In this document: piece by piece, positions 53,136 through 61,853 of the stretch | Position numbering within the stretch: position 1 is the first letter of the stretch | How the letters are laid out: each line of letters begins with the position of its first letter | Program-made: the position numbers and the translations under genes | Source of the DNA: Limosilactobacillus balticus | Lineage (GTDB): Bacteria; Bacillota; Bacilli; Lactobacillales; Lactobacillaceae | Assembly (NCBI RefSeq): GCF_014145615.1 | Contig: NZ_JACIVH010000074.1 | Span: 1-64,000, forward strand | Length of the DNA: 64,000 bases | Direction: 5' to 3' | Notes under the pieces: model-generated | Database searches by the model: none | The model's input: the letters and a program-made list of their open reading frames with translations, nothing else | Told to the model about the DNA's origin: nothing

Positions 53136-56100
53136 ATGAAAAATAATCAAGTACACTACAAAATGTACAAAGCAAAGAAAAATATTGTATATGCTGGTTT
53201 AATGACCACTGCTACTTTGGCAGGTCTTACATTAGCAAATGTTAATAGTACTGAAGTTCACGCCGATGTTGCTAACCAACCTGCTGTTACTGCAACAACT
53301 AGTTCTGCTAGTGCCGCAAGTACAACAAGTGCTTCTTCAAATGTTTCATCTGATGTAGTTTCACAAGCTCAAGAAAAGGTTAATGCTGCTAGCGATGCAG
53401 TTACTGCGGCTTCTAGTGCTGTTGTAACTACTAGTGCAGCTAACAGTACTGCTCAAGAAAATGTAGCAGCTGCTAAGAGTGCAGCAACTTCTACGGCTCA
53501 AAGTAACGCTAACTCTACTTCAGCTGTTGCAAGTTCAGCATTTAACGATTACAGTGCAGCCAAGTCAACTGCTAGTGCTGCTACTGAGACATCAACAAAC
53601 ATTGCAGCTGCTTATAACCAATTTAAGGATGGCAAGACTGACAATGCTTTGAATGTTGCACAAGCTGCCGTTAATGAAGCTCAAAAGCTTTACGGTAACA
53701 ACAGTTCACAAGTTCAAGCAGCTGAAAACGTAATTAATGCAATCAACGAATATAACCAAAACCCAACTGTTTCCAACAAGGGTAAGGCTGTTGATGCTCT
53801 TAACGCATATGAAAAGTATGCTAATGAACAAATTGTTTCTGCTCAAAAGGCTCTTGACGAAGCAAATGCTAACCGAGCTAACCTTCAAAAGCAACTAGAT
53901 GCAGCTCTTAGCGCACAAGCACAAGCAAAAACTGCTCTTGATAACGCTAAGTTGGCTGTTAATCTTGATGCCTTAAAGAAGGCCTATGAAGAAGCTTCAG
54001 CTAATGCAGAAAAGGCAACTGCTGCTTTGAACAATGCTAATAATGTATTAGCTAATGCCCAAAAAGCTCTTGATGACGCAAATGATGCTCAAAAGACAGC
54101 CGGCGACAATTTAGCAAATGCTAAGGCAGTAATTGCTGCAGCTGATGCTTTGGACGAAGCTAAGGCATTAAATGATGATGCTCAAAATAGCGATGCAGAA
54201 GACTACATGAAGGAAGGCTATGCACAAGATTACCAAAAAGCTCAAGATGCATATGATGCTGCTGCAAAGGCTAGTCCAGAAATCGCTAAGGCTTATCAAG
54301 CAGTTAAAGAAGCAAAGGCATTGAATGAAGATGCTCAAAACAGTGATGCAGAAGACTACATGAAGGAAGGCTATGCTCAAGCCTATCAAGATGCCAAAGA
54401 CGCATTTAATAATGCTATGGCTGCATTACAAACAGCAAACGACGATGCTGTTAATAATGTTAAGGCTGCAACAGAAAAAGTAAATACTGCTAAAGACAAT
54501 CAAACGGCAGCTCAAAAAACAGCAGATGATGCACGTAACGTTCAAACTGATGCACTTGCTAAATACAATGAATTACATCAACTTGAACAAAATGTTGCAA
54601 ATGCTCAAGACGCTCTTAATGATGCTAATGCTGCTCAAAAGACAGCTAGTGATAACTTAGCTAATGCCCAAGCAGTTATCAAAGCAGCTGATGAATTAGA
54701 CAGTGCTAAGGCATTGAATGATGACGCTCAGAACAGTGATGCAGAAGATTACATGAAAGAAGGCTATGCTCAAGCCTACCAAGATGCCAAGGATGCATAT
54801 GATGCTGCTGCAAAGGCTAGTCCAGAAATCGCTAAGGCTTATCAAGAAGTTAAAGAAGCTAAGGCATTGAATGAAGATGCTCAAAACAGTGATGCAGAAG
54901 ACTACATGAAGGAAGGCTATGCTCAAGCCTACCAAAAAGCTCAAGATGCTCTTAACAAGGCAATGGCTGCATTACAAACAGCAAATGATGATGCCGCAAA
55001 TAATGTTAAGGATGCAACAGCAAAATTAGCTGATGCAAAGGTCCAACTTAATAATTACATTGCCAAGGCAACTGTTAATGAACAAAAGGCATATGATGAC
55101 GCAACTGCTAAGGTTAATGATGCAACTAAGTCATTAGAAGATGCTAAGGCTGCTACTAAGAAGGCTCAGGATACCTCCAACCAAAAGAATGAATTCGCTA
55201 CTGATGCTGCTGCAGCATATAACGAATTAAAGGCCGACCATAGTGAAAATGCATTGAATACTGCTCAAAACCTATTAAACAAGGTTCAAAAGGCTTACGG
55301 TCTTAACACTCCACAAGCTGATGCTGCAGAAGCTCTTGTAAGTGCTCTTAAGGATTACTACCTTAACCCAACTTCTCCAGCTGACAAGACCGCTACCTTG
55401 AACAAGATTCAAGAATCACAAAATGTATTTAACAATCTTGTTAAGGATGCTAATGCTGCTATGGATGCCGCAGAAGCTAAGTACCAAGATGCTCAAAAGA
55501 ATGCTGATGCTGCTAAGGCAGTTCTTGATCGTGTAAACAACGGTGACTTTAGTGACTTCCCAGCTGTTAAGGACGCCGAAGAAGCTCAAAAGCTTGCTCA
55601 AACTAACTATGATAATGCATTAGCTAACTTGAAGAATGCGCAAGCTAACTTAGACTTAGCAAAGACTAACCTTGAAGCTGCTAAGAAGGCTGCTAGTGAA
55701 AAGCCAGCTGACAAGCCATCAACTGATGATCAAGGCAACAAAGGTGACGACACCAACAAGGGTGACGACACTAACAAGGGTGACGACACCAACAAGGGCG
55801 ACGACACCAACAAGGGTGACGACACCAACAAGGGCGACGACACCAACAAAGGCGACGACACCAACAAAGGCGACGACACCAACAAGGGTGACGACACCAA
55901 CAAGGGTGACGACACCAACAAGGGTGACGACACCAACAAGGGCGACGACACCAACAAGGGCGACGACACCAACAAGGGCGACGACACCAACAAGGGCGAC
56001 GACACCAACAAAGGCGACGACACCAACAAGGGTGACGACACTGCTAAGGATAACGGCGCAGTTGTAAATGACACTAAGAAGAGTGAAGTTACTGTTGCTA

Positions 56101-56291
56101 CATCAGCTGACAAGAAAGCTGCAACTACTAACGTAACTCGTGCTGAATACAAGGCTGCCAACAACCAAAACAGTACTAAGGCTGAAACATTACCACAAAC
56201 TGGTAACGAAAATGGCGTTGCTGCAATCGCATTAGGTGCTGCAGCTGCTATGTTTGGCCTTGGCTTAGCTGGTAAGAAACGCGAATTCTAA
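53136..56291 (+). CDS. Large coiled-coil LPXTG surface protein with GDDTNK repeats
   Basis: 1051 residues from ATG at 53136, behind GGGAGGA. The signal has a KxYKxGKxW-like core (YKMYKAKKNIVYAG) and a cleavage site near VHAD. A Ser/Thr/Ala-rich stretch follows, then about 700 residues of Ala/Lys/Asn/Asp coiled coil. Within it, two ~180-residue copies each carry two NSDAEDYMKEGYAQ motifs, four in all. A separate module (AYNQFKDGKTDNALN / AYNELKADHSENALN) occurs once near each end. Next come 16 GDDTNK hexapeptides and one GDDTAK, a wall-spanning stalk. The end is LPQTG, hydrophobic segment, KKREF. Likely a sortase-anchored fibrous adhesin; ligand unknown. Confidence 0.92.
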   Translation: MKNNQVHYKMYKAKKNIVYAGLMTTATLAGLTLANVNSTEVHADVANQPAVTATTSSASAASTTSASSNVSSDVVSQAQEKVNAASDAVTAASSAVVTTSAANSTAQENVAAAKSAATSTAQSNANSTSAVASSAFNDYSAAKSTASAATETSTNIAAAYNQFKDGKTDNALNVAQAAVNEAQKLYGNNSSQVQAAENVINAINEYNQNPTVSNKGKAVDALNAYEKYANEQIVSAQKALDEANANRANLQKQLDAALSAQAQAKTALDNAKLAVNLDALKKAYEEASANAEKATAALNNANNVLANAQKALDDANDAQKTAGDNLANAKAVIAAADALDEAKALNDDAQNSDAEDYMKEGYAQDYQKAQDAYDAAAKASPEIAKAYQAVKEAKALNEDAQNSDAEDYMKEGYAQAYQDAKDAFNNAMAALQTANDDAVNNVKAATEKVNTAKDNQTAAQKTADDARNVQTDALAKYNELHQLEQNVANAQDALNDANAAQKTASDNLANAQAVIKAADELDSAKALNDDAQNSDAEDYMKEGYAQAYQDAKDAYDAAAKASPEIAKAYQEVKEAKALNEDAQNSDAEDYMKEGYAQAYQKAQDALNKAMAALQTANDDAANNVKDATAKLADAKVQLNNYIAKATVNEQKAYDDATAKVNDATKSLEDAKAATKKAQDTSNQKNEFATDAAAAYNELKADHSENALNTAQNLLNKVQKAYGLNTPQADAAEALVSALKDYYLNPTSPADKTATLNKIQESQNVFNNLVKDANAAMDAAEAKYQDAQKNADAAKAVLDRVNNGDFSDFPAVKDAEEAQKLAQTNYDNALANLKNAQANLDLAKTNLEAAKKAASEKPADKPSTDDQGNKGDDTNKGDDTNKGDDTNKGDDTNKGDDTNKGDDTNKGDDTNKGDDTNKGDDTNKGDDTNKGDDTNKGDDTNKGDDTNKGDDTNKGDDTNKGDDTNKGDDTAKDNGAVVNDTKKSEVTVATSADKKAATTNVTRAEYKAANNQNSTKAETLPQTGNENGVAAIALGAAAAMFGLGLAGKKREF
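54075..54990 (+). repeat. Long in-frame duplication inside the adhesin coiled coil
   Basis: Two copies, about 54075-54450 and 54624-55000, separated by a unique spacer. Shared phrases include AQKTA(G/S)DNLANA, ALNDDAQNSDAEDYMKEG, KASPEIAKAYQ and AALQTANDDA. Within each copy the motif NSDAEDYMKEGYAQ recurs, so the structure is a repeat inside a repeat. Confidence 0.85.
55743..56048 (+). repeat. 18-bp tandem repeat coding for GDDTNK
   Basis: Sixteen in-phase GDDTNK units (55743-56030) and a final GDDTAK (56031-56048). Units differ only at third codon positions (GGT/GGC, ACC/ACT, AAG/AAA). Confidence 0.95.
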
Positions 56292-56350
56292 TAATTATAT
56301 TTTGAAATTATTAGCTTGGATTTAATTTTATAATTTGCTCGGACATACTA

Positions 56351-56394
56351 GAGGGTTGTGACGAAGGTTTGCTTTGCCACAGCCTTTTAGTTTA
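56351..56394 (+). terminator. Terminator after the adhesin gene
   Basis: GGTTGTG pairs with CACAGCC (one G-T) around ACGAAGGTTTGCTTTG, itself able to pair, then TTTT. Confidence 0.7.
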
Positions 56395-56417
56395 TATCCA
56401 AAAAGTGAGGGGAAAAT

Positions 56418-56903
56418 ATGGCTGATGTAAACAAGGCGTTAAAGCAGGCGCAAGCGACTTATGAGCAAGCTCAGCAATCCTATGAAAAGTTTAATCAAAA
56501 GTACCGTGAAGCAAAACAAGCAGTACTTTCTGCTCAAAGTACATTTGCCGGTGTTCAAACGATTGGCGACCGGATGACGATTGAAACAAGCAGTCAATTG
56601 TTGAAAAATGTTCAAAATAATTTAGACAGGATTTCCGCTAATCTCTTGGTAGCAAAGGAAAATGTAAAAGCGGCACGTAGTAATTTGGAAAATGCTAAAA
56701 AAGCAGTTGAATTAGAAGAGAAAAATCATCAACCGCTAAGATCGCCGATTTATACTACTATTTCAACAAATTATGGTGAAATCAAAATTACTAAAAAGAA
56801 TAAGTCAAAACCGTCACAACAAAAGGTTGAAAAACGGCAGGAAGATGCTCCAATTAAAATGACAAGAGCCGAATATCGCCAAAAATTAAACGAACATAAA
56901 TAG
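56418..56903 (+). CDS. Small coiled-coil protein, unknown
   Basis: 161 residues, no signal peptide. Residues 1-105 are a coiled coil (KALKQAQATYEQAQQSYEKF, LDRISANLLVAKENVKAARS). A basic tail ends PIKMTRAEYRQKLNEHK. The adhesin upstream has a related phrase, VTRAEYKAANNQN, just before its LPQTG, so the two may share a binding motif or origin. It follows the adhesin terminator and has GTGAGGGG upstream of ATG. Cytosolic location is implied. Function unknown. Confidence 0.7.
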   Translation: MADVNKALKQAQATYEQAQQSYEKFNQKYREAKQAVLSAQSTFAGVQTIGDRMTIETSSQLLKNVQNNLDRISANLLVAKENVKAARSNLENAKKAVELEEKNHQPLRSPIYTTISTNYGEIKITKKNKSKPSQQKVEKRQEDAPIKMTRAEYRQKLNEHK

Positions 56904-56906
56904 TAT

Positions 56907-56947
56907 TAAAAAAGGACTTGCAAAAAGATAAATGCAAGTCCTTTTAA
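56907..56947. terminator. Terminator between the coiled-coil and DUF2252 genes
   Basis: AAAAGGACTTGCA pairs with TGCAAGTCCTTTT around AAAAGATAAA. Convergent genes share it. Confidence 0.9.
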
Positions 56948-56954
56948 ATCACTG

Positions 56955-58352
56955 TTAATTTATTAGTTTTCCTTTAGCGATTGCCAATTTGAATTGTCCA
57001 TAGTCTGCTGTAACCTGGTCTACATACTTTAAAGCCCAATTTGGTAAAAGGGTATCTAGTTTCTTTTGATGTTTTAAATAACCACGGATCATCGGTGCGG
57101 TGGGACTTTGGGAATGAGCCATCGCTAGCAAGTAAGCACACGTTTGGCAGTAAAATTGAAAACTTTCAAAGTCGAGTTTATTAACGTTAATGGATTCTTT
57201 CATATCACGGAACTGTCGGATATAGTAGCTACGACCGCCAAAAGTGGTACTTCCTAAAAAGCGATCGGATGAGGATTGAAGAACCCGTTGCGCTGTTACA
57301 ATTCTTTGACCAGCAATTTCTCCATTTCTAATTGCTTGTTGGACAGGAAGTGAAAGTAAGTTATAACGCAATGGCATAGCTTCTTTGACTTGTAACACGA
57401 TGTGACTATTATCATTGCCAGTAAGCATGATTAAGTAACATCGTGTCCCGAAACTGCCAACACCGACACTGTAGCGGATAATATCAGAAATGTGAAAGTT
57501 TGCTAAAAGAACCCGAACATCTTGACGAACATTTTCGCAATATTTGTTATATCCTTTAACAATCTGTTGATAACGCACAGCATTTAGATGACGTGCACGT
57601 GGTGGGTTATCCCGAAAAACAAGGTGCCCTTGGTTGTTGATAGTCGCCATTTTTTGAATTATTTCTTCTGAATTACTACGCTGACTTTTTTTAAGAACCT
57701 TATTAAGAACTGTTTGCATTTGCGTTGAAATATCACCAAAAGACTCAATCGCTTTCCCCATATCTTCATAGGCAAATGAAAAATAAAAAAGTTGGGAAAG
57801 GCTCATCTTGTTGGCGCTTTTGATGGTATGGCGGTAGGTTTTAGTGGTTAATTGAAGAAGCTGGTAAAGGTCATCGCGATCAAAATGATTTTCTTCTCCT
57901 GCCAGTTCCGCGCTAACTAATAACCGTTTTAAATCACTTTCCCAATTTCCGATCCGCGCTTCGTCAAAGTCATTAAGGCCAAAGAGCAGTTTACGTTCAG
58001 GGGAGGCGTAAAAGCCAAAATTATTTACGTGAGCATCACCGCAGATAATTATGGGAAGATTACTTTGGGCCTGCCGCTTAAGGTCATGTTCCATTAATTC
58101 AGCCGTTCCACGGAAAAATGAAAAGCGACTGGCAAGCATTCTTTGGTGGCGCAATGGAAGCAACTCGGGGATCATGTTGGCTTCAGTGATCTGAATTATT
58201 TTAACGGGGTCCCGATCAACTGAAGTGAAGGCTCCTAACATGTCACTAGGAATTTCTTTTTGTTGACGCTTCCCACTATTTTCTAATTCAGCCTTAGTTT
58301 TATTGATTTGAATTTTTCGTAAGTCAAAAATATCGAGATTCTGGTTATTCAA
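56955..58352 (-). CDS. DUF2252 family protein (kinase-like fold)
   Basis: 465 residues. Family motifs: RMLASRFSFFRGTAELMEHD, ICGDAHVNNFGFYAS (HxxN type, as in aminoglycoside-phosphotransferase-like kinases), FGLNDFDEARIGNWESDLKR and SVGVGSFGTRCYLIML. It is cytosolic, with proposed phosphotransferase-like activity but no established substrate. Expressed away from the pRiA4b-ORF3-like gene. Confidence 0.88.
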   Translation of the reverse strand: MNNQNLDIFDLRKIQINKTKAELENSGKRQQKEIPSDMLGAFTSVDRDPVKIIQITEANMIPELLPLRHQRMLASRFSFFRGTAELMEHDLKRQAQSNLPIIICGDAHVNNFGFYASPERKLLFGLNDFDEARIGNWESDLKRLLVSAELAGEENHFDRDDLYQLLQLTTKTYRHTIKSANKMSLSQLFYFSFAYEDMGKAIESFGDISTQMQTVLNKVLKKSQRSNSEEIIQKMATINNQGHLVFRDNPPRARHLNAVRYQQIVKGYNKYCENVRQDVRVLLANFHISDIIRYSVGVGSFGTRCYLIMLTGNDNSHIVLQVKEAMPLRYNLLSLPVQQAIRNGEIAGQRIVTAQRVLQSSSDRFLGSTTFGGRSYYIRQFRDMKESINVNKLDFESFQFYCQTCAYLLAMAHSQSPTAPMIRGYLKHQKKLDTLLPNWALKYVDQVTADYGQFKLAIAKGKLIN

Positions 58353-58495
58353 AAGTAGCGCATCCTTTCAGAGACAATACTTATGTTTTATTTTAAATCT
58401 TTTCTTTCGTTTGTAAATATGGTTTGATTGAGTTGATAAATAATGCTTTTCAAAATAAAATTAATATAAGCGAAATTATAGGAGGAGTTGATAGG

Positions 58496-60034
58496 GTGAT
58501 TATTGCAGTGGAAAATTCACTTGCCCAACATTTGCATGTTAATTCACAGGTTATTGCACCTTCTGAGCTATTAGAGACAAATGTTTGGACTATTCGTGTG
58601 ACTGGTGAATTCATGATTATTATGAATAACTTAATGTCGTTGCCAATTATTGTACGTTATCCTCAACGCTTTAATGATTCACGATCTTTTATAGCAGCAT
58701 TTAAACGTGAATTTTTAAGAGTATTAGAAGTTTCGCCAATTCCTCATGCAAAAATTAGGATGATTCGTGATGCCCAATTTAGCAAAGTCGTATTTACACG
58801 CCAAATTCAGCCAGAAACTCAACAACAATTGCAGATGTATCAGAACCTCATGATGGGACCTAATTCAATTATTGATTGGGAAAAAGACCCAACCAATGCT
58901 GAAATTGCACTTCAATTAGCGGAACAAACCCGCATTACCAATAAGACAACGGACGAAGAATATGTTGTAATGGATATTTTTGAAGATTATTCAATTACGG
59001 ACTTTAAGGTTGCTACTCATCCTAAGCTTAATGAACATAACCGTCGCTATCTTTATCGTTCGCTTTCAATAAATGATATTATGAATGCAACCGCGGTAGG
59101 AGAAAAAATTTTAGATGATTATCAAGGTTATTTAGAAAGTCGTGGAACAAGCGAGAGTATCGTTGATCGGGATTTAGATTGTGCTGCAGATTATATTGGT
59201 TACTGTGAGGCCCTCGGTGAATCTGTTCTTGACGATATTACGTTGGTCTATCACTATTTCATTAACTATGAAAAACTACATAATAATCGCCCAACTGATA
59301 CCGGCTTTCATTCTAAAAGTGATGCCTTTCGCGAATTTGGAAAATTTTTACGTGCAGAAGATCTTTTTTCTAGTGAAGACTATGATCTGTTTGTCCAAGC
59401 GATTAGTCAGGGGATAAAAGATCTTGGTTCTAAACAACGAATGTACCATTTGCAACGTATAATTCGTGATATGCAGCGTCAAGTAAGAAATCAGCGCGAG
59501 CAGGCAATCCAATATGTTAATAAACAATATACTATTTATGCTGAGCTTAGTGATTACTATCCTAAAATGTGGCGGCGATTTACTGTTAGTGGTGATACGC
59601 GTTTAGATATGTTGTGCTTTGCAATTTTAGCAGCCTTTAACGCGGATGGGCATCACTTATTTGAACTGCAGCAGGAGAATACTCATTATCAGTTGCCGAT
59701 TCTTGATAGTGGCTTTGGTCAATCAAAAGATATTACCCAAAGTTGGGTAGGTGATTGTAATCTTACCCAAGAATATAACCTAATATATGACTTTGGTGAT
59801 ATGTGGAACTTTAAAATTAAATTTGAGGAAGTAAAACCTAAACGACTTCCTGCTCATACCAGCCCCAAAATTATTAGTGGTTTTGGAAATGGAATCTTGG
59901 ATGATATTGGCGGAGTAAAAGGGCTGACTCAAGCAGCAAAAGATGATCCGGATATTAATGCTCCGTTAAACATTCCGAAATTTAAGAATCGATGGTCCCG
60001 TCAGATTGAAAAAATACGTCGCTCTTATGAATAA
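58496..60034 (+). CDS. Plasmid pRiA4b ORF-3-like domain protein
   Basis: About 512 residues from GTG at 58496, 9 bases after GGAGGA; the longer frame starts in a region lacking such a site. The C-terminal ~150 residues match the pRiA4b ORF-3 domain (SDYYPKMWRRFTVSGDTRLD and YDFGDMWNFKIKFEEV). The N-terminal ~370 residues contain a region related to small acidic helical domains (LDCAADYIGYCEALGES; FHSKSDAFREFGKFL). The function of this family is unknown. It is divergent from DUF2252 across about 140 bases. Confidence 0.78.
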   Translation: MIIAVENSLAQHLHVNSQVIAPSELLETNVWTIRVTGEFMIIMNNLMSLPIIVRYPQRFNDSRSFIAAFKREFLRVLEVSPIPHAKIRMIRDAQFSKVVFTRQIQPETQQQLQMYQNLMMGPNSIIDWEKDPTNAEIALQLAEQTRITNKTTDEEYVVMDIFEDYSITDFKVATHPKLNEHNRRYLYRSLSINDIMNATAVGEKILDDYQGYLESRGTSESIVDRDLDCAADYIGYCEALGESVLDDITLVYHYFINYEKLHNNRPTDTGFHSKSDAFREFGKFLRAEDLFSSEDYDLFVQAISQGIKDLGSKQRMYHLQRIIRDMQRQVRNQREQAIQYVNKQYTIYAELSDYYPKMWRRFTVSGDTRLDMLCFAILAAFNADGHHLFELQQENTHYQLPILDSGFGQSKDITQSWVGDCNLTQEYNLIYDFGDMWNFKIKFEEVKPKRLPAHTSPKIISGFGNGILDDIGGVKGLTQAAKDDPDINAPLNIPKFKNRWSRQIEKIRRSYE

Positions 60035-60082
60035 AAAGCATTACAATAGATAATGAAATATATATAATCGAGGTCTTTAAGG

Positions 60083-61129
60083 ATGGAAAAACGCGAAAAT
60101 GCTATTCCAAAAACAATGAAGGCTTGGGCGGTCACGACTCCTGGGCCGATCGATGGTCAAAAATCACCAATTGAATTTACTGAAAAGCCTGTACCAACTC
60201 CCAAGCGAGGTGAAGTCCTTGTTAAGGTGTTAACGTGTGGAGTATGTCATACAGACTTACACGTGACAGAAGGAGATTTGCCAGTCCACCATGAACATGT
60301 TACTCCTGGTCATGAGATTGTTGGTAAAGTTGTTGGTTTTGGACCAGAAACACAACGATTTAAGCTCGGTGAACGAATTGGAATTCCATGGTTTAGGCAT
60401 GCTTGTGGTGTATGCAAATTTTGTCAATCGGGTCATGAAAACCTCTGCCCCCATTCACTTTATACTGGTTGGGATCATGATGGGGGTTATGCAGAATACG
60501 TCACGGTTCCAGAAGGATTTGCATACCGACTTCCGGAAAAGTTTGATTCTCTAGAGGCAGCTCCATTATTATGTGCAGGGATTATTGGTTATCGAGCTTT
60601 TGAGCGTGCCAATGTTCCGGCTGGTGGTCGCCTAGGATTATATGGCTTCGGTGGTTCAGCTCACATTACAGCTCAGATTGCACTTGCTCAGGGAATCGAA
60701 GTGCATGTCTTTACGCGTGGTGAGGATGCCAAGAAATTTGCCCTAGAATTAGGTTGTGCTTCTGTTCAGGGCTCCTATGACCCAGCGCCAGTTCCTTTGG
60801 ATTCATCAATCATTTTTGCGCCGGTTGGTGATATGGTCTTGCCGGCTTTAGCTAGTTTAGTTCCAGGGGGGACATTAGCATTGGCCGGTATTCATATGAC
60901 TGATATTCCAACAATGAATTACCAAAAAGAAATATTCCACGAAAAGACATTAACGAGTGTTGAGAGTAATACTCGCCGTGATGGGGAAGAATTCTTAACA
61001 TTAGCTGACCGTCTCAATATCCATCCTGAAGTCCACGAATATCCCCTAGCAAAGGCCGATGAAGCATTACGCTATGTTAAGCATGGTGATATTAAGGGAG
61101 CTTGTGTATTACGCGTTAGTGAAGACTAA
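60083..61129 (+). CDS. Zinc-dependent alcohol dehydrogenase, AdhP/AdhA type
   Basis: 348 residues. Catalytic zinc ligands Cys55 (GVCHTDLH), His77-Glu78 (PGHEIVG) and Cys164 (PLLCAGIIGY). Structural zinc Cys108, 111, 114 and 122. NAD motif YGFGGSAH replaces the usual GxGxxG with GFGGSA, as in the AdhA subgroup. It converts alcohols and aldehydes with NAD(H), relevant to heterofermentative redox balance. Start ATG at 60083. It is a different subfamily from the dehydrogenase at 5.9-7.0 kb, with about 70 bases to ppiB. Confidence 0.9.
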   Translation: MEKRENAIPKTMKAWAVTTPGPIDGQKSPIEFTEKPVPTPKRGEVLVKVLTCGVCHTDLHVTEGDLPVHHEHVTPGHEIVGKVVGFGPETQRFKLGERIGIPWFRHACGVCKFCQSGHENLCPHSLYTGWDHDGGYAEYVTVPEGFAYRLPEKFDSLEAAPLLCAGIIGYRAFERANVPAGGRLGLYGFGGSAHITAQIALAQGIEVHVFTRGEDAKKFALELGCASVQGSYDPAPVPLDSSIIFAPVGDMVLPALASLVPGGTLALAGIHMTDIPTMNYQKEIFHEKTLTSVESNTRRDGEEFLTLADRLNIHPEVHEYPLAKADEALRYVKHGDIKGACVLRVSED

Positions 61130-61201
61130 TAATTGTCTTTTCCTTCTCATTTCTGCTAAGATAGTTAGAGAGGTTTAGAAGAGAAAAGAGGAGACTTTTT
61201 T

Positions 61202-61795
61202 ATGAAATATCCCCAATTATCATTGGATGAAGTTAAAGGACCCCAAGCAGTGATTGAAACTACAATGGGGACAATTACTGCCCAGCTTTTTCCAAAATAC
61301 GCACCTAAAACGGTTGAGAACTTTGTTAAGTTAGCGGAGAAAAATTATTATGATAATGTAATTTTCCACCGGGTTATTCCAGACTTTATGATTCAAGGTG
61401 GTGACCCAACTGGAACTGGACGTGGCGGCGAAAGTATTTATGGTCACCCATTTGAAGACGAGTTTTCTGAAGAATTGTTTAACTTCACTGGTGCTCTTTC
61501 GATGGCTAATGCTGGTCCAAATACAAATGGCAGTCAATTCTTTATTGTCACTAATGAACATGTTCCGGAAAATATGATTGAGCAAATGAAAGCCGTTGGG
61601 TACCCACAAGAGATTATTGATTATTATGAAAAACATGGTGGTACACCGTGGCTTGACTTCCATCACACCGTATTTGGTCAAGTGTTATCTGGGATGGATG
61701 TTGTCGAAAAGATCAGTAAAGTTAAGCGGGATGCGATGGATAAGCCTGAAAAAGACGTGATTATTAAAACAATTAAAATTGAAAAAGAGAAGTAA
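61202..61795 (+). CDS. ppiB: Peptidyl-prolyl cis-trans isomerase, cyclophilin type
   Basis: 197 residues. Cyclophilin core FHRVIPDFMIQGGDPTGTGR (catalytic Arg) and GALSMANAGPNTNGSQFFIV. An insert (ENMIEQMKAVGYPQEIIDYY) before the last strands is characteristic of lactobacillus copies. No signal peptide, so cytosolic. AGAGGAG lies upstream of ATG. Confidence 0.95.
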   Translation: MKYPQLSLDEVKGPQAVIETTMGTITAQLFPKYAPKTVENFVKLAEKNYYDNVIFHRVIPDFMIQGGDPTGTGRGGESIYGHPFEDEFSEELFNFTGALSMANAGPNTNGSQFFIVTNEHVPENMIEQMKAVGYPQEIIDYYEKHGGTPWLDFHHTVFGQVLSGMDVVEKISKVKRDAMDKPEKDVIIKTIKIEKEK

Positions 61796-61796
61796 T

Positions 61797-61853
61797 AAAA
61801 AAGGAGCGTCAAATAACCACCTCATTAGACGGTTATTTGTCTCTCCTTTTTTG
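61797..61853. terminator. Bidirectional terminator between ppiB and mleR-like gene
   Basis: AAAAAAGGAG pairs with CTCCTTTTTT, and inner CAAATAACC with GGTTATTTG. Its right arm reaches into the last codons of the convergent LysR gene. Confidence 0.85.

Noticed and set aside
55743-56048. Regular 18-bp repeat array resembling a CRISPR
   Set aside because: Units are contiguous without spacers, in frame, and encode GDDTNK in a surface protein.
55730-56164. Minus-strand 144-codon frame of repeated LLVSSP
   Set aside because: Shadow of the GDDTNK repeat; no ribosome site; composition follows from the repeat.
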